Positions 46,676 to 56,547 are shown, counted from the stretch's first letter. The stretch: DNA of 64,000 nt from Psychrobacter celer (GCF_016107555.1 NZ_JABASU010000004.1:98746-162745); one strand, 5' to 3'. Numbers and translations: made by a program. The notes: a model not told the origin generated them from the sequence alone.

Positions 46676-48688
46676 ATGCTTGCTCTTCGTACCCCACTTT
46701 CTTTTGCTGTAAAAACACTCATGTTCGGCTCATTGGCTACACTAAGCACCGTGGCCTTTTCAGCATCAGACAGCACAGACCTAAGCAATGAAGATGTACC
46801 AACCACCACCCTAGACACCATCACCGTCACTGCCAGCTCTGGCGGTGTGACACCGACGGTCAATCAGCAAATCATAGAAAAAAGCACCATTCTCGACATG
46901 AAAGACGTGTTAAAAGACCAACCCAGCCTCTCCGTCAGTGGTGGCAACGGTGTCGCACAGCAGCTATACATTCGTAATATGGGAGAAAACGAGCTGACCT
47001 TTAGCGTGGACAATGTCAGTACCAGTGCGCAAGTATTTCACCATCAATCTCGCTTTATGTTTGATCCCGCCTTGCTTAAATCCATCAACATTGAAAAAGG
47101 CACAGGCGCAGCCAGCTCGGGTATTGGTGTTACTGCTGGAGCTATTCGTATGACAACAGTTAACGCCAATGACATGCTAAAATCTGGTAAAGATGTTGGC
47201 GCAATGATTGGTGGCGGCTATAGCAGCAATGAAGGCTGGAACGGGGTGACAGCCGCTTATGGACGCAGCTCAAACGGTGCAGTTGATGGCATCATCATGG
47301 GCAACATCGTTCATAATGACAATTACGAAGATGGCGATGGCAACGAAGTGCCCTATACCGAAATAGACCAAGAAGGCTATTTGGCAAAACTTGGCTGGAA
47401 CATCAACCCAGACAACCGCCTTGAGCTGAGTCATCGCCGTGAGCAAATGAGCGGTGACATCGGCTTTCGCCCCAATCTTATCGGCACCTTCGGCGACCAG
47501 ACCATTTTTGATACCGAAACCACGCAAGACACCACCAACCTAGCCTATCAAGGCTATGACATTGGTGGTATCTACGCTCTTGATATCGATGCCAATGTTT
47601 TTTATAGCAAGACCGATGACGAGCGTAAACAAATCGACAATCTTTCTGCCCGCATTCCAGACCCGCTAAACTCCGAAGCAGAAACCACAGGGGCAAATCT
47701 GTCCGTCACCTACCCAGTGACAGATGCGCACAGACTGGTCACTGGTATCAACTATCGAGACAGCAAAATCAGCGCAGATGCCTATACAGTTGGCACTGGC
47801 GAAGAAGAAAAGGAAGAATACGGTGTATTTGCTGAAATGCGCTGGGACTTTGACCCCATCTTGCTGACCACAGGCGCACGCTACGACCATTACGACATCA
47901 CCAACAACACCGAGCAAAACCTAAGCGATGGCATGGTCAGCCCCAGCATTGCTGCCACTTGGTTTGTAAATAACAACTTATCTCTTAACGCCAGCTGGTC
48001 TCAAGCCATCCAATCTCCAAAGCTGTATGAATCTTTAATTCTGGCATTGGCCAATGGCGACCAACACAGCTTTGCCGATGACTTAGAAGCTGGTAAAGCG
48101 CAAAACGCAGAAATCGGTATTGAATGGATGGGGGATAATGGCTTTATGGCAGGCGCAAGCGTCTTTGACCAACGTTTTAAAGACTACATCCACACCTACG
48201 ACACCGTACAAGCCAACCAAGGCGAACTCAAAAACCAAGGCTACGAGCTTAACCTAGGCTACCAAAACAACGGCATCAAAGCCTATCTTGGTATGTCGCA
48301 CAATGACCCTGAGTTAAATGGCGAATATTACGGCTATGCCCTCGACGTTGTCCCAACGGGTGACAAATATGTTGCGTCGGTTTCTTATCAGTTTGACGAC
48401 CCCCAGCTTGAGATTGGTGTCAAACATCGTCACATGGATGAATACCAATACCGTGAAGCGGGCGAAACTGAGGACCGCACCATGCCAAAATATTGGGTCA
48501 CCGATGTCTTCGCCAACTGGCAACCTTTCAACAATGACAGCCTGAGCCTCAACGCTGGCATCAACAACATTGCAGATAAAATGTATTACAACCAAAGCAA
48601 CTTCCGCTCCACGCGCTTTACCGACTTAACCAACTGGAATGCCGAGCGTGGTCGTGAATACCGTGTGGGCATTAACTATAAGTTCTAA
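46676..48688 (+). CDS. FetA/FrpB-like TonB-dependent siderophore receptor
   Basis: Outer-membrane channel for a ferric siderophore. The 670-aa protein has a signal peptide, a TonB box-like segment (LDTITVTAS), and a plug with IRNMGENELTFSVDNV and FHHQSRFMFDPALLKSINIEKGTGAASSGIGVTAGAI. This closely follows the FetA/FrpB pattern of Neisseria and CopB of Moraxella. The barrel ends in the typical aromatic terminus (GINYKF). The ATG at 46676 has GAGG 8 bases upstream; a TTG two codons earlier is less likely. An araC gene and Fur box adjoin it, as MpeR regulates fetA in Neisseria. The siderophore is unknown. Confidence 0.92.
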   Translation: MLALRTPLSFAVKTLMFGSLATLSTVAFSASDSTDLSNEDVPTTTLDTITVTASSGGVTPTVNQQIIEKSTILDMKDVLKDQPSLSVSGGNGVAQQLYIRNMGENELTFSVDNVSTSAQVFHHQSRFMFDPALLKSINIEKGTGAASSGIGVTAGAIRMTTVNANDMLKSGKDVGAMIGGGYSSNEGWNGVTAAYGRSSNGAVDGIIMGNIVHNDNYEDGDGNEVPYTEIDQEGYLAKLGWNINPDNRLELSHRREQMSGDIGFRPNLIGTFGDQTIFDTETTQDTTNLAYQGYDIGGIYALDIDANVFYSKTDDERKQIDNLSARIPDPLNSEAETTGANLSVTYPVTDAHRLVTGINYRDSKISADAYTVGTGEEEKEEYGVFAEMRWDFDPILLTTGARYDHYDITNNTEQNLSDGMVSPSIAATWFVNNNLSLNASWSQAIQSPKLYESLILALANGDQHSFADDLEAGKAQNAEIGIEWMGDNGFMAGASVFDQRFKDYIHTYDTVQANQGELKNQGYELNLGYQNNGIKAYLGMSHNDPELNGEYYGYALDVVPTGDKYVASVSYQFDDPQLEIGVKHRHMDEYQYREAGETEDRTMPKYWVTDVFANWQPFNNDSLSLNAGINNIADKMYYNQSNFRSTRFTDLTNWNAERGREYRVGINYKF

Positions 48689-48731
48689 TACCATAACGTT
48701 TTAAGGCATGTCATCAAGCCCCTAAGATTAA

Positions 48732-48978
48732 CTGAAACAGTCAATGGGCTTTATAAGTCTGAGGTGATTCATTATTTAAAGCAGAACTGGACTGGTGTGA
48801 ATGACGTTGAATTAGCAACCCTAGAATGGGTCGATTGGTTTAACAAAACACGTTTGAATAGTAAAATTGGTTATGTGTCGCCTTTTGAGTTTGAAAGACG
48901 ATACTATGATAGTCTTACTGAGTCAGATAAAGCTGCCTGACTCAAGTAATCCACTCTCCGATATATCGGGGCGGTTCA
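48732..48978 (+). pseudogene. IS3-group transposase OrfB fragment (right remnant)
   Basis: About 70 codons of an IS3-type OrfB C-terminus (ETVNGLYKSEVIHYLKQN ... WVDWFNKTRLNSKIGYVSPFEFERRYYDSLTESDKAA), the stop, and the element's terminal sequence CGGGGCGGTTCA ending at 48978. It overlaps the left remnant by about 190 bases. The two are near-identical at first and diverge later, so they come from two element copies. Same orientation as the left remnant. Confidence 0.9.
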
Positions 48979-48999
48979 GGTTTTTATAAAGTAAAAAGT

Positions 49000-49037
49000 A
49001 AAAGGCTGGATTAGCGCTTGCTAGTCCAGCCTTTTTT
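49000..49037 (+). terminator. Terminator downstream of the right IS3 remnant
   Basis: The stem AAAAGGCTGGA / TCCAGCCTTTT is followed by a T run. It may be the original terminator of the receptor gene, now separated by IS debris. Confidence 0.7.
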
Positions 49038-49183
49038 ATTGTTTAAAAAACAGATAGGGTTTATTTTTAATGGGTTCCAGTTGAACATAACTTGAATAAC
49101 TTGAGAGGCCTACGCACTTCAAATTCTTTTACAAAATACTGCACTAAATTTGATAGAATCATACTCTAACTTTAGGAGATGGT

Positions 49184-49972
49184 ATGCAACAACTGAGACG
49201 TTTCGAAGATTATCTACAGGAGAGACCTGAGCCTACTGGCATAGATGTGATTTGTGGTCTGAAACACTTCTCCATCATCACTTATGCGGTGCCAGTTGAG
49301 AGATTCGCTGGTATGATTCCTGATAGATTTGCAATTGACATCGTATCGATAAATGGTGAAAACAAAGGGCTTATATCTGTTGTGCCTTTTATCGACGTTG
49401 ACTTTACCTCAGCCGTTTATCCTTTCCCAAAGTTTACTATGCCGCAGACCAACTACCGCATTTATATTATAGACAAACAAACTGGCGAGCGCTGCGTCTG
49501 GTTTTTAGGTACGACTTTGGATTCATGGACATTGGCCGTGCCTAGATATGTATGGCAGCTACCATGGCACTCAGCTAAGGTGAGTTTTGATTGTCACTTT
49601 GATGACGCAACAGAGCTATATACTAAGTATGTCATGAATGCTCAATCAGACTGGGCAGCGGCTTCGGTGTCTCTGCAACAAACAGGAGAGGAGGTATTAT
49701 CGTTTGCAGGTTTTCCTAATGTTGAGTCAGCCCTTATTTATATTACTCACCCACTAGCAGGTTTTTATCATCGTAGAGATGGTAAGCTCGGCACTTATCG
49801 TGTCTGGCATAAACGGCTTGAAGTAAAACCTGCCACCTTAATTTCGGCAAATTTTAAACTGTTATCAGATTTTGGTATTGTTCCAAATTCCGAGCAAAAC
49901 AACCCTTACAGTGTATTGGTTGAGCCCCTAAATGAGTTCACAATATATCTACCCCCAAAGATCCTAGACTAA
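49184..49972 (+). CDS. DUF2071 protein (acetoacetate decarboxylase-like fold)
   Basis: The 262-aa protein matches the DUF2071/YqjF pattern: an early FSIITYAVPVERFAGMIPDRFAIDIVSINGENKGLISVVPFIDVDF, a middle QTNYRIYIIDKQTGERCVWFLGTTLDSW, and a late HPLAGFYHRRDGKLGTYRVWHKRLEVKPATL. The family is related in fold to acetoacetate decarboxylase but no reaction is established. No signal peptide. AGGAG precedes the ATG. It stands alone. Confidence 0.82.
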   Translation: MQQLRRFEDYLQERPEPTGIDVICGLKHFSIITYAVPVERFAGMIPDRFAIDIVSINGENKGLISVVPFIDVDFTSAVYPFPKFTMPQTNYRIYIIDKQTGERCVWFLGTTLDSWTLAVPRYVWQLPWHSAKVSFDCHFDDATELYTKYVMNAQSDWAAASVSLQQTGEEVLSFAGFPNVESALIYITHPLAGFYHRRDGKLGTYRVWHKRLEVKPATLISANFKLLSDFGIVPNSEQNNPYSVLVEPLNEFTIYLPPKILD

Positions 49973-50076
49973 GTAATTTGGCGAATAAAATACATTCATA
50001 AGTTTTAGTATAAAGTAGCCGCTCGCATAGGGTGCCCCTCACGCACCCTACTCACTATCCTTTATTTAACAGTTTA

Positions 50077-53000
50077 TTAACCCACCTTATCCCACATTTT
50101 ACTCAAACGCTTAGGTGACACCGCCATACGAGTTTTCATCGGTTGGGCAAACAGTTGAATGCGATACTCCTCGACCATCCAGCGATATTCACTGATGGCC
50201 GCATCGCTGGCACGGTTTGCCAGTCGCTCCATGTGCACATCGAGCGCATAAACACCGTCGAGATCAGCCTCGAGGTTGTGCTCCAGACGTTCGATACGAA
50301 TCTCTAGCGCCTCAAGATAGCGCGGATACTGCTGCCACTGACTGTAATCCATCCGATAAACAAAATCAGACAAATGCAAGTCCTCAAGCTGGTCTTCGAT
50401 ATCATCGATAGACTCGCCAAATACCTCCCGATCCAGCATGAGTAAGCTCTGACGAATACGTTGCCAGCGCGTATAGACGTTTTTGAGAGTTTTGATGACA
50501 CTCTGACCCGTCAATAAAAAATTGCTAACCACAGCCTCGAGCGTCTTTGCATACTCCTCTGTGGTAAAGGGTAGCTCTTCGCTCAGTTCAACTGCCACAT
50601 CATCGGCGCTCTCAGGCAAATCCTCACTATGATCAAATAAGACATAATGCTCCTCAAGCGTGGCATCAAGTGTCGCATCAATCACAATGGTCTTTAGGGC
50701 TTCCATATCACCCAGCGGGGCAAAGGCCAATTTAAATATCTTATCGATTTGACTGGTCAGCTGCTTTCTTTTGGCACCCAGCTTGCCTTTGATCAAAGTC
50801 AAAACCCCGATACGATGCGCCTGCAGTGCGGCATTGACATCGGTGTATTGATGAATCGATACCGCCTCACCCGCCTCATCTGCGACCAAGGCAGCAAATT
50901 GCTTCATCACTACGCCTGCGCTATGATGGTTTTTACTAAAGGCAAAATGCTCAGGGAAGTCCGTGTGTGCGCCTTGCTGCTCATTGACCGCTTGACGGGT
51001 CTCTTGAGCATGACGAATCTGTAGCGTTTGTAGGTCGCGTCCTTTTTCGATGATGCGGTTTTTGTCATCGACCACACAGATTTGTGGCTGCAAATAACGA
51101 TCAATGCTGGCCGGATTAAAGCTCGCTTCGCTCACCGACATAATGCCGCGGCGGTGTAGCGCTTGACACAGCTGCTTGAGCAGACCTTGCTCGCCCTCAG
51201 GCTTGAGCTCATCAAACAAACTATCCGCGGTATCTGGAATCGGTACGATTTGACGGCGAATGTCTTTTGGCAAGGATTTGAGCAGTTGCAGTACTAGCTC
51301 ATAGCGCCAACCCGGTACGCCCCATAACAGCTCGATAGCATCAAGCTGCGGTAGTGCAGCAAGTGGCACCCGAATGGTCACCCCATCATCGTCGCTGGCA
51401 GGATCAAACACGTAACGCAGTGGCAAGCGCAAATCGCCTAACTGCCAAATCTCAGGGAAGTCGCCGGTAGTCGGTGCTTGACTGTTAAGCACATCGTCAT
51501 CGGTAAAGAATAGATACTTAGGATCGCTTTTTTCCATCTCCGCGCGCCAATCTTCGAAGGCTTTGCGGCTAGCGACGTTCTCAGGGATTTTTTTGTCATA
51601 AAACTGATACAGCGCCTGTTCGTCGACGAGTAAATCGCGGCGACGCAATTTATCTTCGATACGCTCAACATGGGCGATTTTGTCCATATTGTGCTGCAAA
51701 AACGGCGCTTGCCGACCCAAATTACCCGTTACTAAACCGTCACGGATAAATATCTCCCGCGACTCTGCCAAATTGACCTGCTCATAGTTGGTCAGCTGCT
51801 TACTAACAATAATCAGCCCAAACAAACTAATCTGCGCGTAAGCTTTAACGCGGCCTGTCTTTTTGGACCAATGCGGCTCAAAATAATGGTACTTCAGTAA
51901 GTTGCCCGCCGCGGAGATGATCCACTCAGGTTCAATCTTGGCAACAGTACGCATAAACACTTGCGAGGTCTCAACCATCTCAAAGGCCATGACCCAAGGC
52001 GGTACTTGTTTAAACACAGTACTGGCTGGGAATATTTTGGCTTTTTGCTGGCGTGCTGCTAAGTACTCACCGCGATTTTCTGTCTTATGCGCGATGGTCG
52101 AGAGCAGCCCCGTCAATAGTGCGCGATGCAGATTGGCATATTTGACCGCTTTGACTTCCTCATCTTCCACACTGGTAGGGTCACTACTACCCGCCCCTTT
52201 TTTACCGCCTTTATCATCTGCAAGATTAAGATCCGTGACCATCTGCAGCAACTGCCGATGAGTCTGACTCCATTCACGCACGCGCGGGAAGCTCAGATAG
52301 TGTTTTTTAGCAAACTGTTTGCGCTGATTACCAGATAATTTATTGCCGTCTTCGCCTTTTTCAAACAGCGCTTTCCATAGACTTAAATAAAACAAAAAGT
52401 CAGAGTCATCTTGACGAAACTCAGCATGCTTTTGATCCGCTTGCTGGCGTTTATTGGCGGGGCGCTCGCGCGGATCTTGTACGGCAAGCGCGGCGACAAC
52501 AATGAGCATCTCACGGATACAATCAAAGTCGCTACCTGCCACCAGCATACGCGCCAGCCTTGGATCGATAGGCATACGCGCCATCTTTTGCCCGATACGG
52601 GTCAGACACAGATGATCCAAAGTTTGTTTGCGTTTGGGTAGGTTAGCTTTGTTGTTTTTGGCGGTAATCGCGCCAAGCTCGTCAAGTAATTTATGCCCAT
52701 CAGTCACCAAACGGCTATCGGGCGGCTCGATAAATTCAAAATTCTCGACGCTACCTAAACGCAGGTTCGCCATCTGCAAAATAACGGATGCAAGATTGGT
52801 GCGTAGTATCTCAGGCTCGGTAAACTCAGGGCGACCGCTAAAGTCCTCTTCACTATACAGACGAACACAAACGCCCGGCGCGACACGGCCACAGCGACCT
52901 TTACGCTGATTGGCAGCCGCTTGCGAGATGGCTTCAATCGGCAAACGCTGTACACGCGAGCGATAAGAGTAACGTGATATGCGCGCAAACCCTAAGTCAA

Positions 53001-54291
53001 TCACGTAGCGAATGCCGGGTACGGTCAGTGCAGTCTCGGCAACGTTGGTAGCAATCACAATACGCCTACCGCGACCTGACGGCTGAAAGATACGCTGCTG
53101 CTCTTCATAAGTCTGCCGTGCAAACAGTGGCAACACTTCGGTGTGCTTGGGTCCATGACGAACCAGTACATCTTGCAGCTCACGAATCTCTGCTTCTGTC
53201 GCCGCAAATATCAAGATATCTGCTTGGTCGGCATGACCTTTATTTTGCGCATCGCTAAAGCACTCTTCAACAGCAGCAACCACCGCACGCGGTAGATTTT
53301 CTTCAAAATCATCGTAGCTGTCGTCATCTGAGCTACCCACTGGCTCATCAGTCAGCGGGCGATAACGTACCTCAACCGGGTAACTGCGGCCTTCGACATT
53401 AAAAATCGGCGCAGGGACATTACGCTTGAGCTTACTATCATAACGGCTAAAGTATTCACTAAAACGCTTGGTATCGAGGGTGGCTGAGGTAATAATGACT
53501 TTTAAATCAGGGCGTTTGGGTAGCAGTTTTTTTAGATAACCCATAATAAAGTCAATGTTTAGACTACGCTCATGCGCCTCATCGATAATAATCGTATCGT
53601 ATTTACTCAAAAACCTGTCATGACCAAGCTCAGCGAGCAAGATACCATCGGTCATCAATTTGACAATCGACTGCGCTGACCCCTGTTCGTTAAAGCGAAT
53701 CTTAAAGCTAACGGTATTACCCAATTTCTCGCCAAGCTCTTCGGCGATACGGTTGGCCACACTACGTGCTGCGAGCCTACGCGGTTGGGTATGCCCTATT
53801 TGCCCTGTGATGCCGCGCCCTGCCAGCATCGCAAGCTTCGGCAACTGCGTCGTTTTACCAGACCCTGTCTCACCTGCAACGATGATGACTTGGTTGTCAA
53901 TGATGGCTTGCACGATGTCATCAGCGCGCTGACTGACAGGCAAATCTAGGTTTAAGGTGGCTGGCAAATTGTCTGGGATACTATCGATACGCGCTTGCAC
54001 CGCTTGCTGTGAGCGGGTTTTTATTTTTTCGTATTGCGCGCGTTTTTTAGCCAGCTCTTTTTGCGCTTTGTCTTGCTTATCATCAGTATTTGAATTTTTG
54101 TTTTTTGATACCGCCGCGCGTGCCAGCTCACGCTCTAACCGGCTTAAATAGTGGCTATCTTTCGCCAACACAGGTAGTTCTGTAAGGCTATCTTTATCTG
54201 CTATCTGAGCTAGATTATGAATCGTATCATTTAGATCTTTTGCTGAGTTATTCTCTGCTAAGTTTGGCGCATCTTTTAAAGTATTAGACAT
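50077..54291 (-). CDS. hrpA: ATP-dependent RNA helicase HrpA (DEAH)
   Basis: A DEAH helicase; E. coli HrpA acts on mRNA and stalled ribosomes. The 1404-aa protein is slightly longer than the usual ~1300 aa. It has Walker A GETGSGKTTQLPKL (about residue 138), DEAH (about 237), motif III SATLD, motif VI QRKGRCGR, the helicase-associated and OB regions, and the long HrpA-specific C-terminal DUF3418 domain. The N-terminal ~100 residues are a charged extension. No clear ribosome site precedes the ATG, because copy 5 of the dispersed motif occupies that place. Confidence 0.95.
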   Translation of the reverse strand: MSNTLKDAPNLAENNSAKDLNDTIHNLAQIADKDSLTELPVLAKDSHYLSRLERELARAAVSKNKNSNTDDKQDKAQKELAKKRAQYEKIKTRSQQAVQARIDSIPDNLPATLNLDLPVSQRADDIVQAIIDNQVIIVAGETGSGKTTQLPKLAMLAGRGITGQIGHTQPRRLAARSVANRIAEELGEKLGNTVSFKIRFNEQGSAQSIVKLMTDGILLAELGHDRFLSKYDTIIIDEAHERSLNIDFIMGYLKKLLPKRPDLKVIITSATLDTKRFSEYFSRYDSKLKRNVPAPIFNVEGRSYPVEVRYRPLTDEPVGSSDDDSYDDFEENLPRAVVAAVEECFSDAQNKGHADQADILIFAATEAEIRELQDVLVRHGPKHTEVLPLFARQTYEEQQRIFQPSGRGRRIVIATNVAETALTVPGIRYVIDLGFARISRYSYRSRVQRLPIEAISQAAANQRKGRCGRVAPGVCVRLYSEEDFSGRPEFTEPEILRTNLASVILQMANLRLGSVENFEFIEPPDSRLVTDGHKLLDELGAITAKNNKANLPKRKQTLDHLCLTRIGQKMARMPIDPRLARMLVAGSDFDCIREMLIVVAALAVQDPRERPANKRQQADQKHAEFRQDDSDFLFYLSLWKALFEKGEDGNKLSGNQRKQFAKKHYLSFPRVREWSQTHRQLLQMVTDLNLADDKGGKKGAGSSDPTSVEDEEVKAVKYANLHRALLTGLLSTIAHKTENRGEYLAARQQKAKIFPASTVFKQVPPWVMAFEMVETSQVFMRTVAKIEPEWIISAAGNLLKYHYFEPHWSKKTGRVKAYAQISLFGLIIVSKQLTNYEQVNLAESREIFIRDGLVTGNLGRQAPFLQHNMDKIAHVERIEDKLRRRDLLVDEQALYQFYDKKIPENVASRKAFEDWRAEMEKSDPKYLFFTDDDVLNSQAPTTGDFPEIWQLGDLRLPLRYVFDPASDDDGVTIRVPLAALPQLDAIELLWGVPGWRYELVLQLLKSLPKDIRRQIVPIPDTADSLFDELKPEGEQGLLKQLCQALHRRGIMSVSEASFNPASIDRYLQPQICVVDDKNRIIEKGRDLQTLQIRHAQETRQAVNEQQGAHTDFPEHFAFSKNHHSAGVVMKQFAALVADEAGEAVSIHQYTDVNAALQAHRIGVLTLIKGKLGAKRKQLTSQIDKIFKLAFAPLGDMEALKTIVIDATLDATLEEHYVLFDHSEDLPESADDVAVELSEELPFTTEEYAKTLEAVVSNFLLTGQSVIKTLKNVYTRWQRIRQSLLMLDREVFGESIDDIEDQLEDLHLSDFVYRMDYSQWQQYPRYLEALEIRIERLEHNLEADLDGVYALDVHMERLANRASDAAISEYRWMVEEYRIQLFAQPMKTRMAVSPKRLSKMWDKVG

Positions 54292-54309
54292 ATTTGCTTA
54301 GGCTATTTA
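54292..54309 (+). repeat. Copy 5 of the dispersed motif, at the hrpA start
   Basis: ATTTGCTTAGGCTATTTA directly abuts the hrpA start codon. On the hrpA strand the leader thus reads TAAATAGCCTAAGCAAAT followed by ATG. Confidence 0.7.
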
Positions 54310-54453
54310 TTGTTTATAAGTGCTAAGAGTATGGGGGTATTTTCGGCGGGATTCAAGGTGGTTAAGGTGTTTGCTTGGTAGCTTAAATTAGCTTTTAACC
54401 TTTTAGAAAGCTGTTTTAAAAACACTATAAAGATATAGGAACTGTTGAAATAA

Positions 54454-54771
54454 TCAATCGCTACTGCTATAAATCGTCCGCTGATCTCTAGCTGCCTTTG
54501 CAAAGAAGTCTTGCAGCGTTTGTAACGGTACTCTAGGAAAAGGCAGGTGCAACGACAGTATCAAGCGCTCAAATGCTACCATCTCATCGGCCAATGCTCG
54601 CGCGGTAGCAGGTTCGATCTGCGGGCTTTCATAAAGATTATCAATCAGCCAAGTCAATTGCGGAAAGCTGGCATTATCATGAATCTGATAGAGTGTCGGC
54701 ACCAGATCATCAGGGATGTGACAGCGCGTTTTACGAATCATACCGTTTTTATAATACATAGTTAGGGGCAT
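54454..54771 (-). CDS. Unrecognised 105-aa protein
   Basis: A small soluble protein of 105 aa, helical, with an N-terminal MYYKNGMIRKTRCHIPDDLVPTLYQIH and an acidic middle. No family recognised. AGAGG lies 8 bases before the ATG, and no strong competing frame exists. It is on the same strand as hrpA, about 160 bases upstream of it. Confidence 0.6.
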   Translation of the reverse strand: MPLTMYYKNGMIRKTRCHIPDDLVPTLYQIHDNASFPQLTWLIDNLYESPQIEPATARALADEMVAFERLILSLHLPFPRVPLQTLQDFFAKAARDQRTIYSSSD

Positions 54772-55046
54772 ATGATGGTACCTCTTTATTCAGTTAGAAT
54801 GGCTGCATAACGTCTATATAAAGTTATAAGCGATTAGACTTTGGTACAGGTAGCTTTGCTTGGCTTATTACTACTTGAGCTATTATTTGAGCCGTTATTT
54901 AAACCACTGTGTGATGAGCTATATTTGGACTAGTTTACTCCAAAAATGCCTTGACCACATCAGCCTTGTATAACACCTCTATAGTGAACTGACGATACAA
55001 TATTTATCAATTATCACTGTTGTCCGGCCCTGCCGCGTATATAAAA
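54772..55046. other. Gap between the 105-aa gene and the DASS transporter terminator
   Basis: 275 bases (about 350 including the hairpin at 55047-55090 and its downstream spacer). Besides that terminator nothing was recognised. Confidence 0.4.
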
Positions 55047-55090
55047 ACAAAAACCCGATGTCCAATAGTCATGGAAACATCGGGTTTTGT
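55047..55090 (-). terminator. Terminator of the DASS transporter gene
   Basis: The stem AAAACCCGATGT / ACATCGGGTTTT has a 14-base loop. On the minus strand it is followed by TTGTTTTT, 36 bases past the stop. Confidence 0.8.
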
Positions 55091-55125
55091 CTGTATTGGT
55101 ATGTCTTAGTCGGATATATTTGAGG

Positions 55126-56547
55126 CTATATCAAGAAAAAATACGCCCACAATCCAACAACGACGGTGGCAATGATGTTGAGTATTACCCCTGTGCGGAC
55201 CATCTCAGATTGTTTGATCAACCCAGTACCAAAGACAATGGCGTTTGGCGGTGTCGCAACAGGTAGCATAAAGGCACAAGATGCGCCAATACCGATGACC
55301 AGCACCAGCACCTCATGCGGCAGACCCATTTGCTCAGCAATCGCCGCAAATACTGGCACCAGCAGCGCAGCTGACGCGGTGTTTGAGGCAAACTCAGTCA
55401 AAAAGATAATAAAGGCCGACACCGCAATCATCACCAAGATCAGCGGCGCAGAAGACAGCGCACTTGCCACCGTCTCACCCAGCACCAATGATGCGCCCGA
55501 TACTTTTAAGATCGTCGATAGCGCAATACCGCCACCAAACAGCATGAGCACACCCCAATCGGTATTGTCCGAGACTTGCTTCCATGATACCAGACCCAGA
55601 CTGACCACCGCGGCGGCCGCTGACAAAGCAATGATAGCATCGGTATCAGTGATATCGAGCGCTGCACCAATTTTTTTAGAAAATATCCAACTAAAGGCAG
55701 TGATAATAAAGACGATAATCGTCACAACTCGCGGCTTGTTCCACGCGATTGGCGCTTCATCGAGTACAGTGATTGTGCGGTTGAGGTTGGGTTTTAAAAA
55801 CACATACATCGCCCCCAAGAGCAGCGGCAACAACACCAACATCATGGGTACACCAAACTTCATCCAATCTACAAAGGCGATGTTGAGCGCTTTTGCCGCA
55901 ATAGCATTAGGCGGCGAGCCCACGATAGTACCCAAGCCCCCAAGGCTGGCTGAGTATGCGATACCCAGCAGCACAAAAACAAAAGTGCCGCGGTCTTTTT
56001 CGCGATCCACTTGCGTGAGAATACCCAGCGCCAGTGGCAGCATCATCGCCGCTGTAGCAGTATTAGATATCCACATCGATAAAAACGCGGTCACGGCAAA
56101 TATCAAAAACACCGCCGTACTCAGCTTACCACCTGACATCGATAATATCTTTAGGGCGATTTTTTTGTCTAGCTGTTGTACATGTAAGGCAGCGGCTAGT
56201 GCAAAACCACCAAAAAACAAATAAATAGTCGGGCTGGCAAAGCTTTGTAGGCCAATCTTGGCATCAAACTCAGGTATGCCAACCAGCGCCCCGACCACGA
56301 CGACCAGCAAGGCGGTGATAGTCACGTGTACCGCCTCTGTCAACCACAGCACACCGATAAAAAACAGCACCGCAAGGCCTTTATTGGCATTGACTTCAAA
56401 GGGTAAAACGTTATAGATAATCATAGCGATAATGGCAGCGATGGCGACCACTATCAGCCCTTTACCCGTCCCCTTCGGAAAGGTATCGGTAAATAAATAC
56501 TCATTGCCATCATCAGGAAGATGGCTGTCTAGTTTTTGCTTTGACAT
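55126..56547 (-). CDS. DASS/SLC13-family anion:sodium symporter
   Basis: A membrane carrier of the divalent anion:Na+ symporter family, which takes up dicarboxylates or sulfate. The 473-aa protein has 11 or so hydrophobic segments and the two SNT-type motifs: WISNTATAAMMLPLALGIL in the first half and TEFASNTASAALLVPVFAAIAEQ in the second. The signature LPVATPPNAIVFGTG follows near the end. AAGGACA precedes the ATG. Substrate cannot be fixed; C4-dicarboxylates are most common in the family. Confidence 0.92.
   Translation of the reverse strand: MSKQKLDSHLPDDGNEYLFTDTFPKGTGKGLIVVAIAAIIAMIIYNVLPFEVNANKGLAVLFFIGVLWLTEAVHVTITALLVVVVGALVGIPEFDAKIGLQSFASPTIYLFFGGFALAAALHVQQLDKKIALKILSMSGGKLSTAVFLIFAVTAFLSMWISNTATAAMMLPLALGILTQVDREKDRGTFVFVLLGIAYSASLGGLGTIVGSPPNAIAAKALNIAFVDWMKFGVPMMLVLLPLLLGAMYVFLKPNLNRTITVLDEAPIAWNKPRVVTIIVFIITAFSWIFSKKIGAALDITDTDAIIALSAAAAVVSLGLVSWKQVSDNTDWGVLMLFGGGIALSTILKVSGASLVLGETVASALSSAPLILVMIAVSAFIIFLTEFASNTASAALLVPVFAAIAEQMGLPHEVLVLVIGIGASCAFMLPVATPPNAIVFGTGLIKQSEMVRTGVILNIIATVVVGLWAYFFLI

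Noticed and set aside
45088..48978. Composite transposon
   Set aside because: Neither IS3 remnant is complete, only the right one keeps an element end, and no target duplication was seen. It is described only as an IS-bracketed module.
50013..50055. Terminator hairpin GGGTGC/GCACCC downstream of hrpA
   Set aside because: A six-base stem without a T run on either strand; too weak to annotate.
55166..56224. 352-aa plus-strand frame
   Set aside because: Antisense to the clear DASS transporter gene; composition is that of a shadow frame and no ribosome site or family is evident.
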